Below, in pieces: positions 25,488 through 33,707 of a stretch of 64,000 nt of DNA. The notes under the pieces were generated by a model. That model was not told the DNA's origin. It was given only the letters and a program-made list of their open reading frames with translations, and made no database searches. Source of the DNA: Diplocloster agilis (lineage in GTDB: Bacteria > Bacillota > Clostridia > Lachnospirales > Lachnospiraceae); contig NZ_JAHQCW010000001.1 of NCBI RefSeq assembly GCF_019042275.1, positions 62,001 through 126,000 on the forward strand. The letters are read 5' to 3'. The position numbers were made by a program, and so were the translations under genes. Every line of letters begins with the position of its first letter. Within the stretch, counting starts at the first letter, position 1.

Positions 25488-26372
25488 TTACCGGCCCACC
25501 CGTTCTTTTGCCAGGTGAACTGCTCCCCAAAGACCCGCCCGGTTTCCCAGCCCGGCCCTTTTGAACACTACGTCCCGAAAGCTTGGCATAATTCGTTCCA
25601 GGGTCACTTCCTTCACCTTTTCCACTACATAGTCCTGAGCCATTACCCCGCCCCCCAGCAGTATGCACTGGGGATTGAAGATATGTATCAATGTAACCAG
25701 ACCGTGGGCAATCTCCCAGATCCAGTCTTCCAACAGCGTCAGAAGCGCAGGGTCACAGGCGAGCCTTTCAAAGAGTTCTCTGCCATTATGAATGTCCGGA
25801 TCGTAAGCGCTGACCGTTCGGATCAACGCGCTGGTTGAGGCGTAGTCTTCATAGCAGCCGCTGATTCTGCGTCCGTTTACCACCTGCCTGCCATGAATCA
25901 CGATACTTCCCACTTCGCCTGCCGAGCCGGCCACCCCGCGGAACACCTGGTTCCCGATCACGATGGCTCCTCCCACGCCGGTCCCATAGGTAAGGCACAG
26001 ATAGTCTTCGAATCCTCTGGCCGCTCCGTAATGCCCCTCTCCAAGCGCCGCGGCATTTACATCGTTCTCTACCGCGACAGGCACGTGAAATTCTGCCTCC
26101 AGCCGTTTTCGGATCTCCATACCGGTATAGCCCGGAATATTATCGTTGGCGTAACGGATCTTCCCTTCCTGTACGTCCACCTGGCCGGCGGTACTGATCC
26201 CGATGGCGTCACAGGGGCCGTATGTCTTCAGGATCTCAGCCGCACGCCGCATAACGAATTCACCGCCCAGACACGCGTCCGTATCCTGTTCCTTAAGTTC
26301 CGTTAACCTTCCATCGTTACAGACCGCGCTTTTTATGGAAGTCCCGCCGATATCCAGTGCCAGTATTCTCAT
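25488..26372 (-). CDS. ROK-family sugar kinase, probably N-acetylmannosamine kinase
   Basis: 294 residues. The phosphate-binding loop is LALDIGGTSIKSAV (about 4-17). The catalytic base is D104 in VENDVNAAALGEGHYG. A ROK signature follows. The usual CxCGxxGCxE zinc site is reduced to GCYED: the GCxE part is kept but the preceding cysteines are missing, as in several Firmicutes NanK-type kinases. Position directly after NanE supports phosphorylation of N-acetylmannosamine at O6, giving the NanE substrate, in the cytoplasm. Glucokinase activity is the main alternative. Confidence 0.85.
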   Translation of the reverse strand: MRILALDIGGTSIKSAVCNDGRLTELKEQDTDACLGGEFVMRRAAEILKTYGPCDAIGISTAGQVDVQEGKIRYANDNIPGYTGMEIRKRLEAEFHVPVAVENDVNAAALGEGHYGAARGFEDYLCLTYGTGVGGAIVIGNQVFRGVAGSAGEVGSIVIHGRQVVNGRRISGCYEDYASTSALIRTVSAYDPDIHNGRELFERLACDPALLTLLEDWIWEIAHGLVTLIHIFNPQCILLGGGVMAQDYVVEKVKEVTLERIMPSFRDVVFKRAGLGNRAGLWGAVHLAKERVGR

Positions 26373-26447
26373 AACTCACTCCTGCCTTACCACATTGACA
26401 CATTACATCCTTACTATACAATCATGGTAATTATTTATATTATACAC

Positions 26448-27134
26448 TTATTTGTGGATCGCCGCTACATATCTTTTCGTAATGTCCATAGGCCTGGTGA
26501 TGGCCGTTCCCACCACAGCCGCCAGTACGCCTGTCTTCAAAGCTTCTTTTAACTGATCCGGACTCCAGATCCCGCCTTCTGCAATCACCGGCTTTCCCGT
26601 GTCCTCCACCAGCCGTCTCATAAGATCAAAATTCGGAAGTACAGCCTGCGCCGTGTAAGGCGTATATCCATGCATAGTTGTGGCTACGATATCAAATCCA
26701 AGTTCCGTGGCCTTCATTCCTTCCTCATAGGTCGAACAGTCCGCCATAAACAGCTGATCCGGATATTTTTTTCGTACCTCTCGAAAAAATGGCTCCAATT
26801 CAACATTTCCCGGACGGATTCTATTCGTACTGTCAAGCGCAATAATTTCCACGCCGGTCTGTATCAGCTCATCCACTTCCTTCATCGTGGGCGTGATATA
26901 AACATCGGAATCGGGATATACTTTCTTGATAATTCCGATCACCGGCAGGGGCACCTCTTTTTTGATTTCGATAATATCTGACACACTGTTGGCCCGGATT
27001 CCCACTGCACCGCCCTTCATCGCTGCAACCGCCATGCGCTGCATGATATAGGAGCTGTACAGCGGTTCGTTCTCCAGTGCCTGACAGGATACAATCAGTC
27101 CTCCTTTTATCTTCGCCAGTATGTTATTTTCCAT
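26448..27134 (-). CDS. nanE: N-acetylmannosamine-6-phosphate 2-epimerase (copy 1)
   Basis: 228 residues, full length for NanE. Family motifs: KGGLIVSCQALENEPL at the N-terminus, GAVGIRANS, the PVIGIIKKVYPDSDVYITPT region with the presumed catalytic Lys70, FMADCSTYEEG, and AEGGIWSPDQL with AVVGTAITRP for phosphate binding. It converts ManNAc-6-P to GlcNAc-6-P in sialic acid catabolism. It sits between the Fe-ADH and ROK genes of operon 1. A second copy lies at 32987-33679; the two share almost all motifs but differ in many surface positions. Confidence 0.95.
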   Translation of the reverse strand: MENNILAKIKGGLIVSCQALENEPLYSSYIMQRMAVAAMKGGAVGIRANSVSDIIEIKKEVPLPVIGIIKKVYPDSDVYITPTMKEVDELIQTGVEIIALDSTNRIRPGNVELEPFFREVRKKYPDQLFMADCSTYEEGMKATELGFDIVATTMHGYTPYTAQAVLPNFDLMRRLVEDTGKPVIAEGGIWSPDQLKEALKTGVLAAVVGTAITRPMDITKRYVAAIHK

Positions 27135-27189
27135 CTGGTCTCAACCTCCTCTTCCCCCAAACAGCAGTTACCTGATCCTGGGTACGAAG

Positions 27190-28275
27190 TTATATAATCT
27201 CTTCAAAGGCCTGATCCAGTCGTGCGAGATCTTCCGGTTTTACAATATTATTTTTCATAATATTATACTCTTTTAATATCCGTATATTTTCCTGCGTCGG
27301 CTCTACGCCCAGGTCTTTTAATGTCAGGGGCATATTCATTTTCTTCATCATGCCCAATATCTTCTGATATTCAGCCTCAGATTCATGGTTGAACCGCATC
27401 TGCATCAGCACCCCTACCGCTACGATCTCTCCGTGCAGCGCATTCTTCGCCTCCACCGGGAAGAATTTGCGGACCGCATCGTACAGGCCGTGAGCCACTG
27501 CCAGCTGGTCGGAACCGCTGGAGAAGCCGCTGACCATAGAGGTGACGATCAGGTTGACCAAGGTCAGATCCTGAAGCAGTTTTTCATCCCCCATAGGATT
27601 CTCATATACCTGCACGCCAAATCTGGTCAGGAAATCATAGATAAATACGGAGTTGGAATACGCCATATATTTCTGCAGGGATACTTCCGGATAGGTCAGT
27701 TTGGCCGTGCCGTTGACGATCTCCGGGAGTTTTGCGATCGAATCCATGATACCGGACGCGAACAATTGCTTCGGCGACGCCCCGATGATATCCAGATCCA
27801 CGATGACGGAGTCAATCTCTTTTTCCTTTGGAATCGAGCAGTCGTAGCTGCCGTTCTCTTTTGTATACATAATGCTCACTGCCGAACTTCCGGCGCAGGT
27901 AGCCACCGAGGTGGGCACCGTTATGATCGGCAGTCCCGCCATATCGGAGAATACTTTACAAAGATCCATGCATTTGCCGCCGCCAATGGCCACGACCAGC
28001 TCGCTTTCGGCCTCTTTCGCCGCCACTGTCAGGCGCTTCGCAAAGTCTACCGAATTCGGTTCATCCATGACACGATATACCGCTTCGATTCCTTTTTCCG
28101 CGATACCCGCCTCTGCTTTTTCCCGTACCAGGGGCAGGGTCGAAGGGCCGCCCACGATATACGCTTTTTTCCCGTAGCGCAGGATTTCATCCGGCAAAAG
28201 CGCTGCGGTTCCCTTTCCATATATAAATCTGCTGCAGCCTATTTTCAGAAAACTTACCTCTTCCATTTCGTTCAT
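27190..28275 (-). CDS. Iron-containing alcohol dehydrogenase, glycerol-dehydrogenase-like
   Basis: 361 residues of the GldA/EgsA branch. The nucleotide-binding half has VVAIGGGKCMDLCKVFSDMAG, with ITVPTSVATCAGSS after it. The metal-binding half has an Asp and two His at the expected places (GIMDSIAK, AVAHGLYDAV and NALHGEIVAVGVLMQ). Hence metal binding looks intact. Start: ATG 28275 lies only 2 nt after GGAG, so the ATG at 28266 is equally possible. It sits between permeases and NanE in operon 1, an uncommon neighbour for sialic acid genes; it may reduce or oxidise a sugar-derived carbonyl released by the lyase or during modification of the imported sugar. Confidence 0.87.
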   Translation of the reverse strand: MNEMEEVSFLKIGCSRFIYGKGTAALLPDEILRYGKKAYIVGGPSTLPLVREKAEAGIAEKGIEAVYRVMDEPNSVDFAKRLTVAAKEAESELVVAIGGGKCMDLCKVFSDMAGLPIITVPTSVATCAGSSAVSIMYTKENGSYDCSIPKEKEIDSVIVDLDIIGASPKQLFASGIMDSIAKLPEIVNGTAKLTYPEVSLQKYMAYSNSVFIYDFLTRFGVQVYENPMGDEKLLQDLTLVNLIVTSMVSGFSSGSDQLAVAHGLYDAVRKFFPVEAKNALHGEIVAVGVLMQMRFNHESEAEYQKILGMMKKMNMPLTLKDLGVEPTQENIRILKEYNIMKNNIVKPEDLARLDQAFEEII

Positions 28276-28283
28276 TTCTCCTT

Positions 28284-29123
28284 TTATTTGTCGCTGCCGG
28301 CTGTCAGTCCGCCGATCAGATATTTTTGTGCCATAAGGTAAATTAGAATCGGAGGTATAATGGCGATCACTGTGCCCGCCATGATCCAGTTCCAGGGGGT
28401 GACGATATCCACCATTCTCGATAATCCCACCGTCATGGACACCTTTCCGGGGGATGAAGTCAGGATCATCGGATACAGGTACGCATCCCAGCCGTTAAAG
28501 AAAGACAAGGCGAACGCCGTCGTAACCGCCGGAAGCGATACCGGGAGAATAACCCGCACCAGTGCTCCCACTCTGGTACAGCCGTCTACCACAGCCGCTT
28601 CCTCCAGGGTTACCGGAATGCTGTCGAAGAAGCCCTTTAACAGCAGGATCGGATTCGCGATCGCCGTAGCCACCATGGCGATGATGATCAGTATATAAGT
28701 GTCATATAACCCGGTGGAATAAGACAAACCGTATAACGGTGTCACGATGACGATCTGCGGTACCACCTGGATCGCCACGATGATCATCAGGAACGGTATC
28801 TTAAACTTAAATTTGAATCTGGAAAGTGCGTAGGCTGCCAGTATTGCGATCACCACTGTGAACAGGCTGGTCCCAAGCGCATAGATGATCGATGCTGCCA
28901 GATACTGCCACAGCGGCGTCTGTCTGGCCAGTTCTACATAGTTCTCCCAGCGGAAATACTTCGGCAGAATCATAGCCTCCCCAAGCTTCTCAAAAGGTGT
29001 AAAGGAAGTCATTACCGCCACATAGATCGGCAGCAGAGCAATGATCATCCATATGATTACGAAAAAATACCTCACGATATAATTTCCGGTTTTTTTCATG
29101 GTTTTTCTCTTTTTCGCATTCAT
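28284..29123 (-). CDS. Sugar ABC permease, MalG-like (operon 1)
   Basis: 279 residues, six membrane segments, EAA loop EEAAVVDGCTRVGALVRVILP. It overlaps the MalF-like gene by 4 bp and lies 8 bp before the Fe-ADH gene. Its C-terminus LIGGLTAGSDK is identical to that of the operon 2 permease at 34678, showing that the two transporter sets are paralogues. It forms the CUT1 membrane channel with its partner; the ATPase must be encoded elsewhere. The likely substrate is a sialic acid or a related acetylated amino sugar. Confidence 0.92.
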   Translation of the reverse strand: MNAKKRKTMKKTGNYIVRYFFVIIWMIIALLPIYVAVMTSFTPFEKLGEAMILPKYFRWENYVELARQTPLWQYLAASIIYALGTSLFTVVIAILAAYALSRFKFKFKIPFLMIIVAIQVVPQIVIVTPLYGLSYSTGLYDTYILIIIAMVATAIANPILLLKGFFDSIPVTLEEAAVVDGCTRVGALVRVILPVSLPAVTTAFALSFFNGWDAYLYPMILTSSPGKVSMTVGLSRMVDIVTPWNWIMAGTVIAIIPPILIYLMAQKYLIGGLTAGSDK

Positions 29124-29995
29124 TGGTTCTCCTCCTTTACGTTATGCTTCATCAGGAAGAAAGCAATGATGGATACCAGAGCCATCGTAAACAATGCGAT
29201 CGCGGCAGCCCCTCCCAGATCCGAGTTAACGAATGCTTTCTTGTAGATCGTGATACTCAAAAGTTCAGTCGCGTTCAGCGGTCCGCCTCCTGTGATAACA
29301 TAGACCAGGTCGAAGATCGTAATAGACCAGGCCATCAGTATGGTCCCGCTCATAACCATAACCGGTTTTAGCAGCGGTAACGTGATATGGGTAAAGTATT
29401 TGATTCCCAGCGCCCCATCCAGCTTTGCGGCATCTTCCACTTCTGTGGGTATGGTCTGCAGCGCGGACAGAAGGCTCATGACAAGAAATGGGACTCCCTT
29501 CCAGATCCGGATAAAGATAACCGTCACCAATGCCAGATCCACTCCCAGAAAACCGATCGGTTTGTCGATGATATGCAGATTCATCAGGATCGTATTGATG
29601 ATACCGTTGGAAGAATTGAGCACCCAGCTCCACATGGTTCCTGCAAACACATGCGGAATTACCCATGGAATGATGACAACCGTCCGCATAAAGGTGCGCC
29701 CTGGAAGCGGTTTGTTCAGACACAAAGCCAGAATAGTGCCAACAATAAATATCCCCAGTAATCCGAACACCACCCAAATTCCGGTCCGGCCCAAGGTCGC
29801 CATGAATTCCGGCGTCGCTATGTAGGAAAAATTCTTAAAGCCGACCCACTTCTGAAACTTGCCGATCAGATTAACTTTCGCAAAGGAATACCAGATCAAA
29901 TTCACAAGTGGTATAGCAAAGATGGCAATCATAACTATGATCGCAGGTGTCAGATAGATATAGGGAAGCCGCCCCTTCCTTCTTTTTAATTTCAT
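29120..29995 (-). CDS. Sugar ABC permease, MalF-like (operon 1)
   Basis: 291 residues, six membrane segments, EAA loop VEDAAKLDGALGIKYFTHITLP. The N-terminus is basic (KLKRRKGR). ATGA overlap with the MalG-like gene. Paired with the binding protein at 30100-31473; a pair of hairpins lies between them. The periplasmic-side loops resemble those of the operon 2 permease at 35521 (WVGFKNFSYIATPEF against WVGLKNFSFLIDPEF). Confidence 0.92.
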   Translation of the reverse strand: MKLKRRKGRLPYIYLTPAIIVMIAIFAIPLVNLIWYSFAKVNLIGKFQKWVGFKNFSYIATPEFMATLGRTGIWVVFGLLGIFIVGTILALCLNKPLPGRTFMRTVVIIPWVIPHVFAGTMWSWVLNSSNGIINTILMNLHIIDKPIGFLGVDLALVTVIFIRIWKGVPFLVMSLLSALQTIPTEVEDAAKLDGALGIKYFTHITLPLLKPVMVMSGTILMAWSITIFDLVYVITGGGPLNATELLSITIYKKAFVNSDLGGAAAIALFTMALVSIIAFFLMKHNVKEENQ

Positions 29996-30032
29996 AATAG
30001 TACCCTGCCTCTCATGAATTTCCGGGAAGACT

Positions 30033-30091
30033 GATGGGCAGGAATCCTGCCCATCTGTCCGTCCTTACCGGACGTGAACCGTCCGTAAGGA
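30033..30091 (-). promoter_or_regulatory. Two intercistronic hairpins between binding protein and permeases
   Basis: GATGGGCAGGA (30033-30043) and TCCTGCCCATC (30045-30055) form a perfect inverted repeat. TCCTTACCGGACG (30062-30074) pairs, with one bulge, to CGTCCGTAAGGA (30080-30091). Neither has a T-tail. Such hairpins usually stabilise the upstream binding-protein mRNA or partially stop transcription, so that the binding protein is made in excess of the permeases. Confidence 0.6.
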
Positions 30092-30099
30092 TACGTTAT

Positions 30100-31473
30100 C
30101 TACTCGCTATAATTCGATGCCACGGTCTGGATCATAAAGTCGATCGCATCATCCGGAGTCATCTTCTGAAGCGCAACCGCCTGCGCGCCATCCGCTATCG
30201 CCTGCTCTATCATGGCAACCTGTTTATCCTTCGGACGGGCCGATACGGTCTCAAGCTGTTTTACCAGCGGTCCCCAGTAAGGATCTGCAAACTCTTCCTT
30301 TTCTTTTTCCGATTCCAGTATCGGCATCAGGCCCCACATAGTCGCATGTCTGGTCTGGTTATCGGAGGACATCAGGCACTGTACTAATTTCCACGCATCA
30401 TCCGGATTCTTGCATTCCGCAGGGATCGACCAACCGTCACAACCCATGATCGGATGGGAACCTGCAGGTCCGGCAGGGAATAAGGAGGTCATAAACTTAC
30501 TGTCCTCGCCTTTATCCAATTCGTCCAGGAATTCTTTTACCGCCCATCCGCCGTCTAAATACATAGCGATCTGGCCGTCACGGAATAAGGGTCTTAATCC
30601 AAACGGGTTATATTCTTCGGGGCTTGGCTGGATAATGCCATAATCATTCACAATGGCTCTCACCTGCTCCAATGCATCGGCAAATAATTTCCTGTTATTT
30701 TCATCGTTTTCAAAGGTAAAGCATTTATTCGCGTCATCCCAGATATCCACACCGGTATAGCTGGCATAGAAGCTTTCAATGACATTCGCGTAATCTTCCA
30801 TAGCCTTTACGCCAAATCCGAGTCCGGGAACGCCTGTCTTTTCCGTAATCGTTTTTGCGTAGCTGATCATCTCTTCCATCGTCTGCGGAGGCTTCTCGGG
30901 ATCCAGTCCGGCCTGTTTGAAGAGATCCTTGTTATACCACAGGCTGAAAGCGCCGGTCGCAGCCGGTACCCAGTACATTTTCCCGTCGGCTGTTGTGGCT
31001 ACGTCGATAACGGACTGCGGAATATCCTTGCTTAAAACAGGATCGTTCTTCACGCGGTCTGACAAATCGGCAAGATATCCTTCGGAAGCCAAATCCCAGC
31101 CATTGATAATATTGATAAAGGTTACATCCGGCAATTCTCCCTGCGCGCCCAATAATTTTAATTTCGTGGTCGCTTCGGTCCAGGCCATAGCGTCAAATTT
31201 CACCGTAATGTCCGGATTGTCTTTCTCAAACTGTTCTACGATTGGCGCGAAAATAGGTTCCGCCTTGGTCAGATCCCCCAGTCTTAACAGCTTAAGCTCT
31301 ACTTTGCCGCTAGCCCCCGTATCTTTGGTATCGGTATTATCCGATGCCGCCGCGTTGTCTGCCGGAGCGCTGCCGCCCTTGTCATCAGCTGCCGGCGCTT
31401 CTTTCCCCCCGCCGCACGCTGTTAAGGATACCATCATAATTGCTGCCATTGCCAATGCTAATAGCCTTTTCAT
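30100..31473 (-). CDS. Extracellular sugar-binding lipoprotein (operon 1)
   Basis: 457 residues. Signal peptide with lipobox VSLTAC (Cys20), then a Gly/Ala/Asp-rich linker and a family-1 solute-binding fold (DITVKFDAMAWTEATTKLKLL, YWVPAATGAFSLWYNKDLFKQAGLDPEKPP, DGQIAMYLDGGWAVKEF). It captures the substrate outside the membrane for the two permeases that follow. It shares many motifs with the operon 2 binding protein at 36480, so they probably bind related ligands. Second gene of operon 1 after the lyase. Confidence 0.93.
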   Translation of the reverse strand: MKRLLALAMAAIMMVSLTACGGGKEAPAADDKGGSAPADNAAASDNTDTKDTGASGKVELKLLRLGDLTKAEPIFAPIVEQFEKDNPDITVKFDAMAWTEATTKLKLLGAQGELPDVTFINIINGWDLASEGYLADLSDRVKNDPVLSKDIPQSVIDVATTADGKMYWVPAATGAFSLWYNKDLFKQAGLDPEKPPQTMEEMISYAKTITEKTGVPGLGFGVKAMEDYANVIESFYASYTGVDIWDDANKCFTFENDENNRKLFADALEQVRAIVNDYGIIQPSPEEYNPFGLRPLFRDGQIAMYLDGGWAVKEFLDELDKGEDSKFMTSLFPAGPAGSHPIMGCDGWSIPAECKNPDDAWKLVQCLMSSDNQTRHATMWGLMPILESEKEKEEFADPYWGPLVKQLETVSARPKDKQVAMIEQAIADGAQAVALQKMTPDDAIDFMIQTVASNYSE

Positions 31474-31550
31474 TCAACCTTCCCCTTTCGTTCCTACACC
31501 GTATTATAGACGGCATATTGGTGATACCCCTCCGGGTATTATTAAATTAA

Positions 31551-31584
31551 GCGGCCCGTCACCTGACCCCGGCACACGGGCCGC
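31551..31584 (-). terminator. Hairpin between the lyase and binding protein genes
   Basis: GCGGCCCGT (31551-31559) and ACGGGCCGC (31576-31584) pair perfectly. Read leftwards, the stem is followed by the AT-rich TTAATTTAAT, a weak tail. Inside an operon it may be a partial terminator or mRNA stabiliser rather than a full stop. Confidence 0.5.
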
Positions 31585-31598
31585 TATGGTTCATAAAT

Positions 31599-32546
31599 TT
31601 ATTTTAACCCAACCTCTTTTAGCATCTTCTCAATCTTGGCATCCAGTTCCGGGGTGATCTCCGGCAGCGGAATACGTCCGGGGCCGCAGTCGGAGCCAAC
31701 TAAAGCTGCCGCTCTCTTTAAGATCGCCAGAACAACGGGTTCTCCGCCGGTTGCGGATTCTGCCGCCGCCAGATCCAGATAAGGGGTTAACCGGTCGCGG
31801 ATCTTCTTCGCCGCCACATAATCCCCGGCGCTTCTGGCTTTCCACATTTCCACTGCGATTTCCGGTGCGAAGTTTGAGGTACTGGAGATGAAGCCTGCGG
31901 TTCCGGCCAGAGCTGCGAACGGCTCTAAGAATTCTCCATGGCCATTGATCACGGCGATCTTGCCGCCGATCTTCCGGGCTACTTTTTCCATTTTTGCAAA
32001 GTTCGGGGTACATTCCTTGATACCTACTACATTAGAGCTGTCTACCAGCTGTTCCATTACTTCCAGCGGAACATCCTTGTGGGTAACTTCCAGGTTATTA
32101 TATAGAAGGATTCCGATATTCGCCGCTTTTGAAATCTCTTTGTAGAACCTCAAAACCGCGTCATCTGTAGGAACATAGTAATAAGGAGAAAGAACCATAA
32201 CGCCCGCTGCTCCTGCGCCTTCCGCGTGAGCCATCAGATCCTTGACATCCTCGATATTGCTGTGATTGCAGCCTGCTATGATAGGAAGTTCATCCCCTGC
32301 TTCGTCCACTGCTGTTTCAATCAGTTTTTTACGTTCAGCAATCGTAAGAGCTCCGCATTCACCGGTACTTCCGCCTACAACCAGCGTACAGTTGTTGTCT
32401 TTGTTGATTCCTTTGCCGATCAGAAAACGGATGTGATTTCTGACGCCTTCATAATTCACCTGTCTGTCTTCGGTCATCGGAGTAACAGCGATCGCGCAAA
32501 TACCTTTTAATGCTTTTTTGAGTTCTTCAGGTTTCATAATTTTCAT
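31599..32546 (-). CDS. DapA/NanA-family aldolase (probable N-acetylneuraminate lyase)
   Basis: 315 residues of the class I aldolase family. Visible: the GGSTGE loop (58-63), Tyr149 in LLYNN and Schiff-base Lys177 in VVGIKECT. Neighbouring NanE and ROK kinase argue for cleavage of a nonulosonate to ManNAc and pyruvate. However the LLYNN-LEVT wording differs from classical NanA, so a dehydratase or aldolase acting on another 2-keto-3-deoxy acid is possible. The first ATG (32546) is only 2 nt after GGAGG; the ATG at 32537 is an alternative start. It opens operon 1 behind the conserved promoter. Confidence 0.8.
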   Translation of the reverse strand: MKIMKPEELKKALKGICAIAVTPMTEDRQVNYEGVRNHIRFLIGKGINKDNNCTLVVGGSTGECGALTIAERKKLIETAVDEAGDELPIIAGCNHSNIEDVKDLMAHAEGAGAAGVMVLSPYYYVPTDDAVLRFYKEISKAANIGILLYNNLEVTHKDVPLEVMEQLVDSSNVVGIKECTPNFAKMEKVARKIGGKIAVINGHGEFLEPFAALAGTAGFISSTSNFAPEIAVEMWKARSAGDYVAAKKIRDRLTPYLDLAAAESATGGEPVVLAILKRAAALVGSDCGPGRIPLPEITPELDAKIEKMLKEVGLK

Positions 32547-32986
32547 ATCCTCCTTTTCCCATTACGGGATTCCCCACACATGATTTGTTTGCCGGCAACT
32601 TAAAGTTCTGCAGTACGGACGGGGATTTTTCATTGATATGCCGTACGCTCGTTTAAGTTATTTTTATCATATCACAGAAAAAAAAGAATTCAACCATTTT
32701 TGGAAAAAATTTTCTTTTTTATGAAATATATAAAAAATATTTCCACTATTTTTGTGCACTATTTATGTCTTTTTTCACTCAAAACGCCATAATATGTATA
32801 TTAATCCCCTGTTTTTGGTCCTGCCGGCTCCCCCTTCCAGGTCCGGGAACAGTCATATAACCGGCTGCGGCCCCATGGTAAATACATAGCTTTTCTAAGC
32901 AAAATTAAAAACACTGGTAAACAGCCGGTATCTCTTTTACTAAAGAATGTACCGTCTATTTCCAGTGTCCTCTAATCACCGGCGGT
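32547..32986. promoter_or_regulatory. Intergenic region holding the operon 1 promoter
   Basis: This 440-bp stretch holds no gene. Right to left it carries: conserved block B (TTTCCACTATTTTTGTGCA, 32740-32758); block A with the near-palindrome GAAAAAATTTTC (32703-32714); a minus-strand promoter of TTGAAT (plus 32688-32693), 16 bp, TATGAT (plus 32666-32671); and a leader of about 110 bp to the lyase. The part at 32800-32986, downstream of the second nanE, contains weak inverted repeats (ACACTGG/CCAGTGT) that may end operon 2, but no clear terminator. Confidence 0.7.
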
Positions 32987-33679
32987 TCAGCCCCAGGTTG
33001 GCAGCGCCGCCACGAATCTTTTCGTTATTTCCATAGGTCTTGTTATGGCGGTTCCCACCACAGCCGCGAACGCTCCCGCATCCAACACGGCGGCTAACTG
33101 TTCCGGGCTCCAGATTCCACCTTCCCCGATCACAGGTTTTTTGCAGTTTTCGGCCAGCTTACGCACCAGATCTACATCGGGCAGTCTCGTCTGGCTGGTA
33201 TACGGCGTATAACCGCACATGGTGGTGGCGACCAGGTCAAACCCCAATCCGGCCGCCTTCATTCCCTCCTGATAGGTCGAGCAGTCCGCCATCAATAAAA
33301 GCTTTGGATATCTCTCCCGGATTTCCCGGTATAATTCCTCCAGGCGGATACCGCCAGGCCTTTTTCGGTCCGTACAATCCAATGATATAATTTCCGCGCC
33401 GGTGTCCGCCAGAAGCTCCACTTCCCGAATTGTAGGCGTGATGTAAATCTCTGAATCCGGATAAACTTTCTTAATGATTCCGATCATGGGAAGATCTACT
33501 TTCTGCCGGATCGAGCGGATATCCTCCGGCCCGTTTGCCCGGATTCCCACCGCGCCGCCAAGCATAGCCGCCACCGCCATACGCTGCATGATACCGTCGC
33601 CATGAAGCGGCTCGTTCTCCAGCGCCTGGCAGGATACGATCAGCCCTCCTCTGATTTGCTCCAATACTTTATGTCCCAT
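32987..33679 (-). CDS. nanE: N-acetylmannosamine-6-phosphate 2-epimerase (copy 2)
   Basis: 230 residues. Same motif set as the copy at 26448: RGGLIVSCQALENEPL, AVGIRANGPEDI, MIGIIKKVYPDSEIYITPT, LMADCSTYQEG, GEGGIWSPEQL and AVVGTAITRPM. It is the last gene of operon 2, 28 bp after the CE7 esterase. Two NanE copies in adjacent, separately transcribed operons suggest either dosage or that each operon can serve its own imported substrate, for example acetylated versus free sugar. Confidence 0.94.
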   Translation of the reverse strand: MGHKVLEQIRGGLIVSCQALENEPLHGDGIMQRMAVAAMLGGAVGIRANGPEDIRSIRQKVDLPMIGIIKKVYPDSEIYITPTIREVELLADTGAEIISLDCTDRKRPGGIRLEELYREIRERYPKLLLMADCSTYQEGMKAAGLGFDLVATTMCGYTPYTSQTRLPDVDLVRKLAENCKKPVIGEGGIWSPEQLAAVLDAGAFAAVVGTAITRPMEITKRFVAALPTWG

Positions 33680-33707
33680 ACGGCCTCCTCTCCGATCGAC
33701 CGGAAAC

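Noticed and set aside
27385-28341. Long open frame (318 codons) on the plus strand
   Set aside because: It is antisense to the Fe-ADH gene, follows its codon structure, has no domain I recognise and no ribosome-binding site.
32547-32986. Possible riboswitch or CRISPR-like leader in the operon 1 upstream region
   Set aside because: Only promoter-type blocks and weak stems are visible; no repeats with spacers and no known aptamer pattern.
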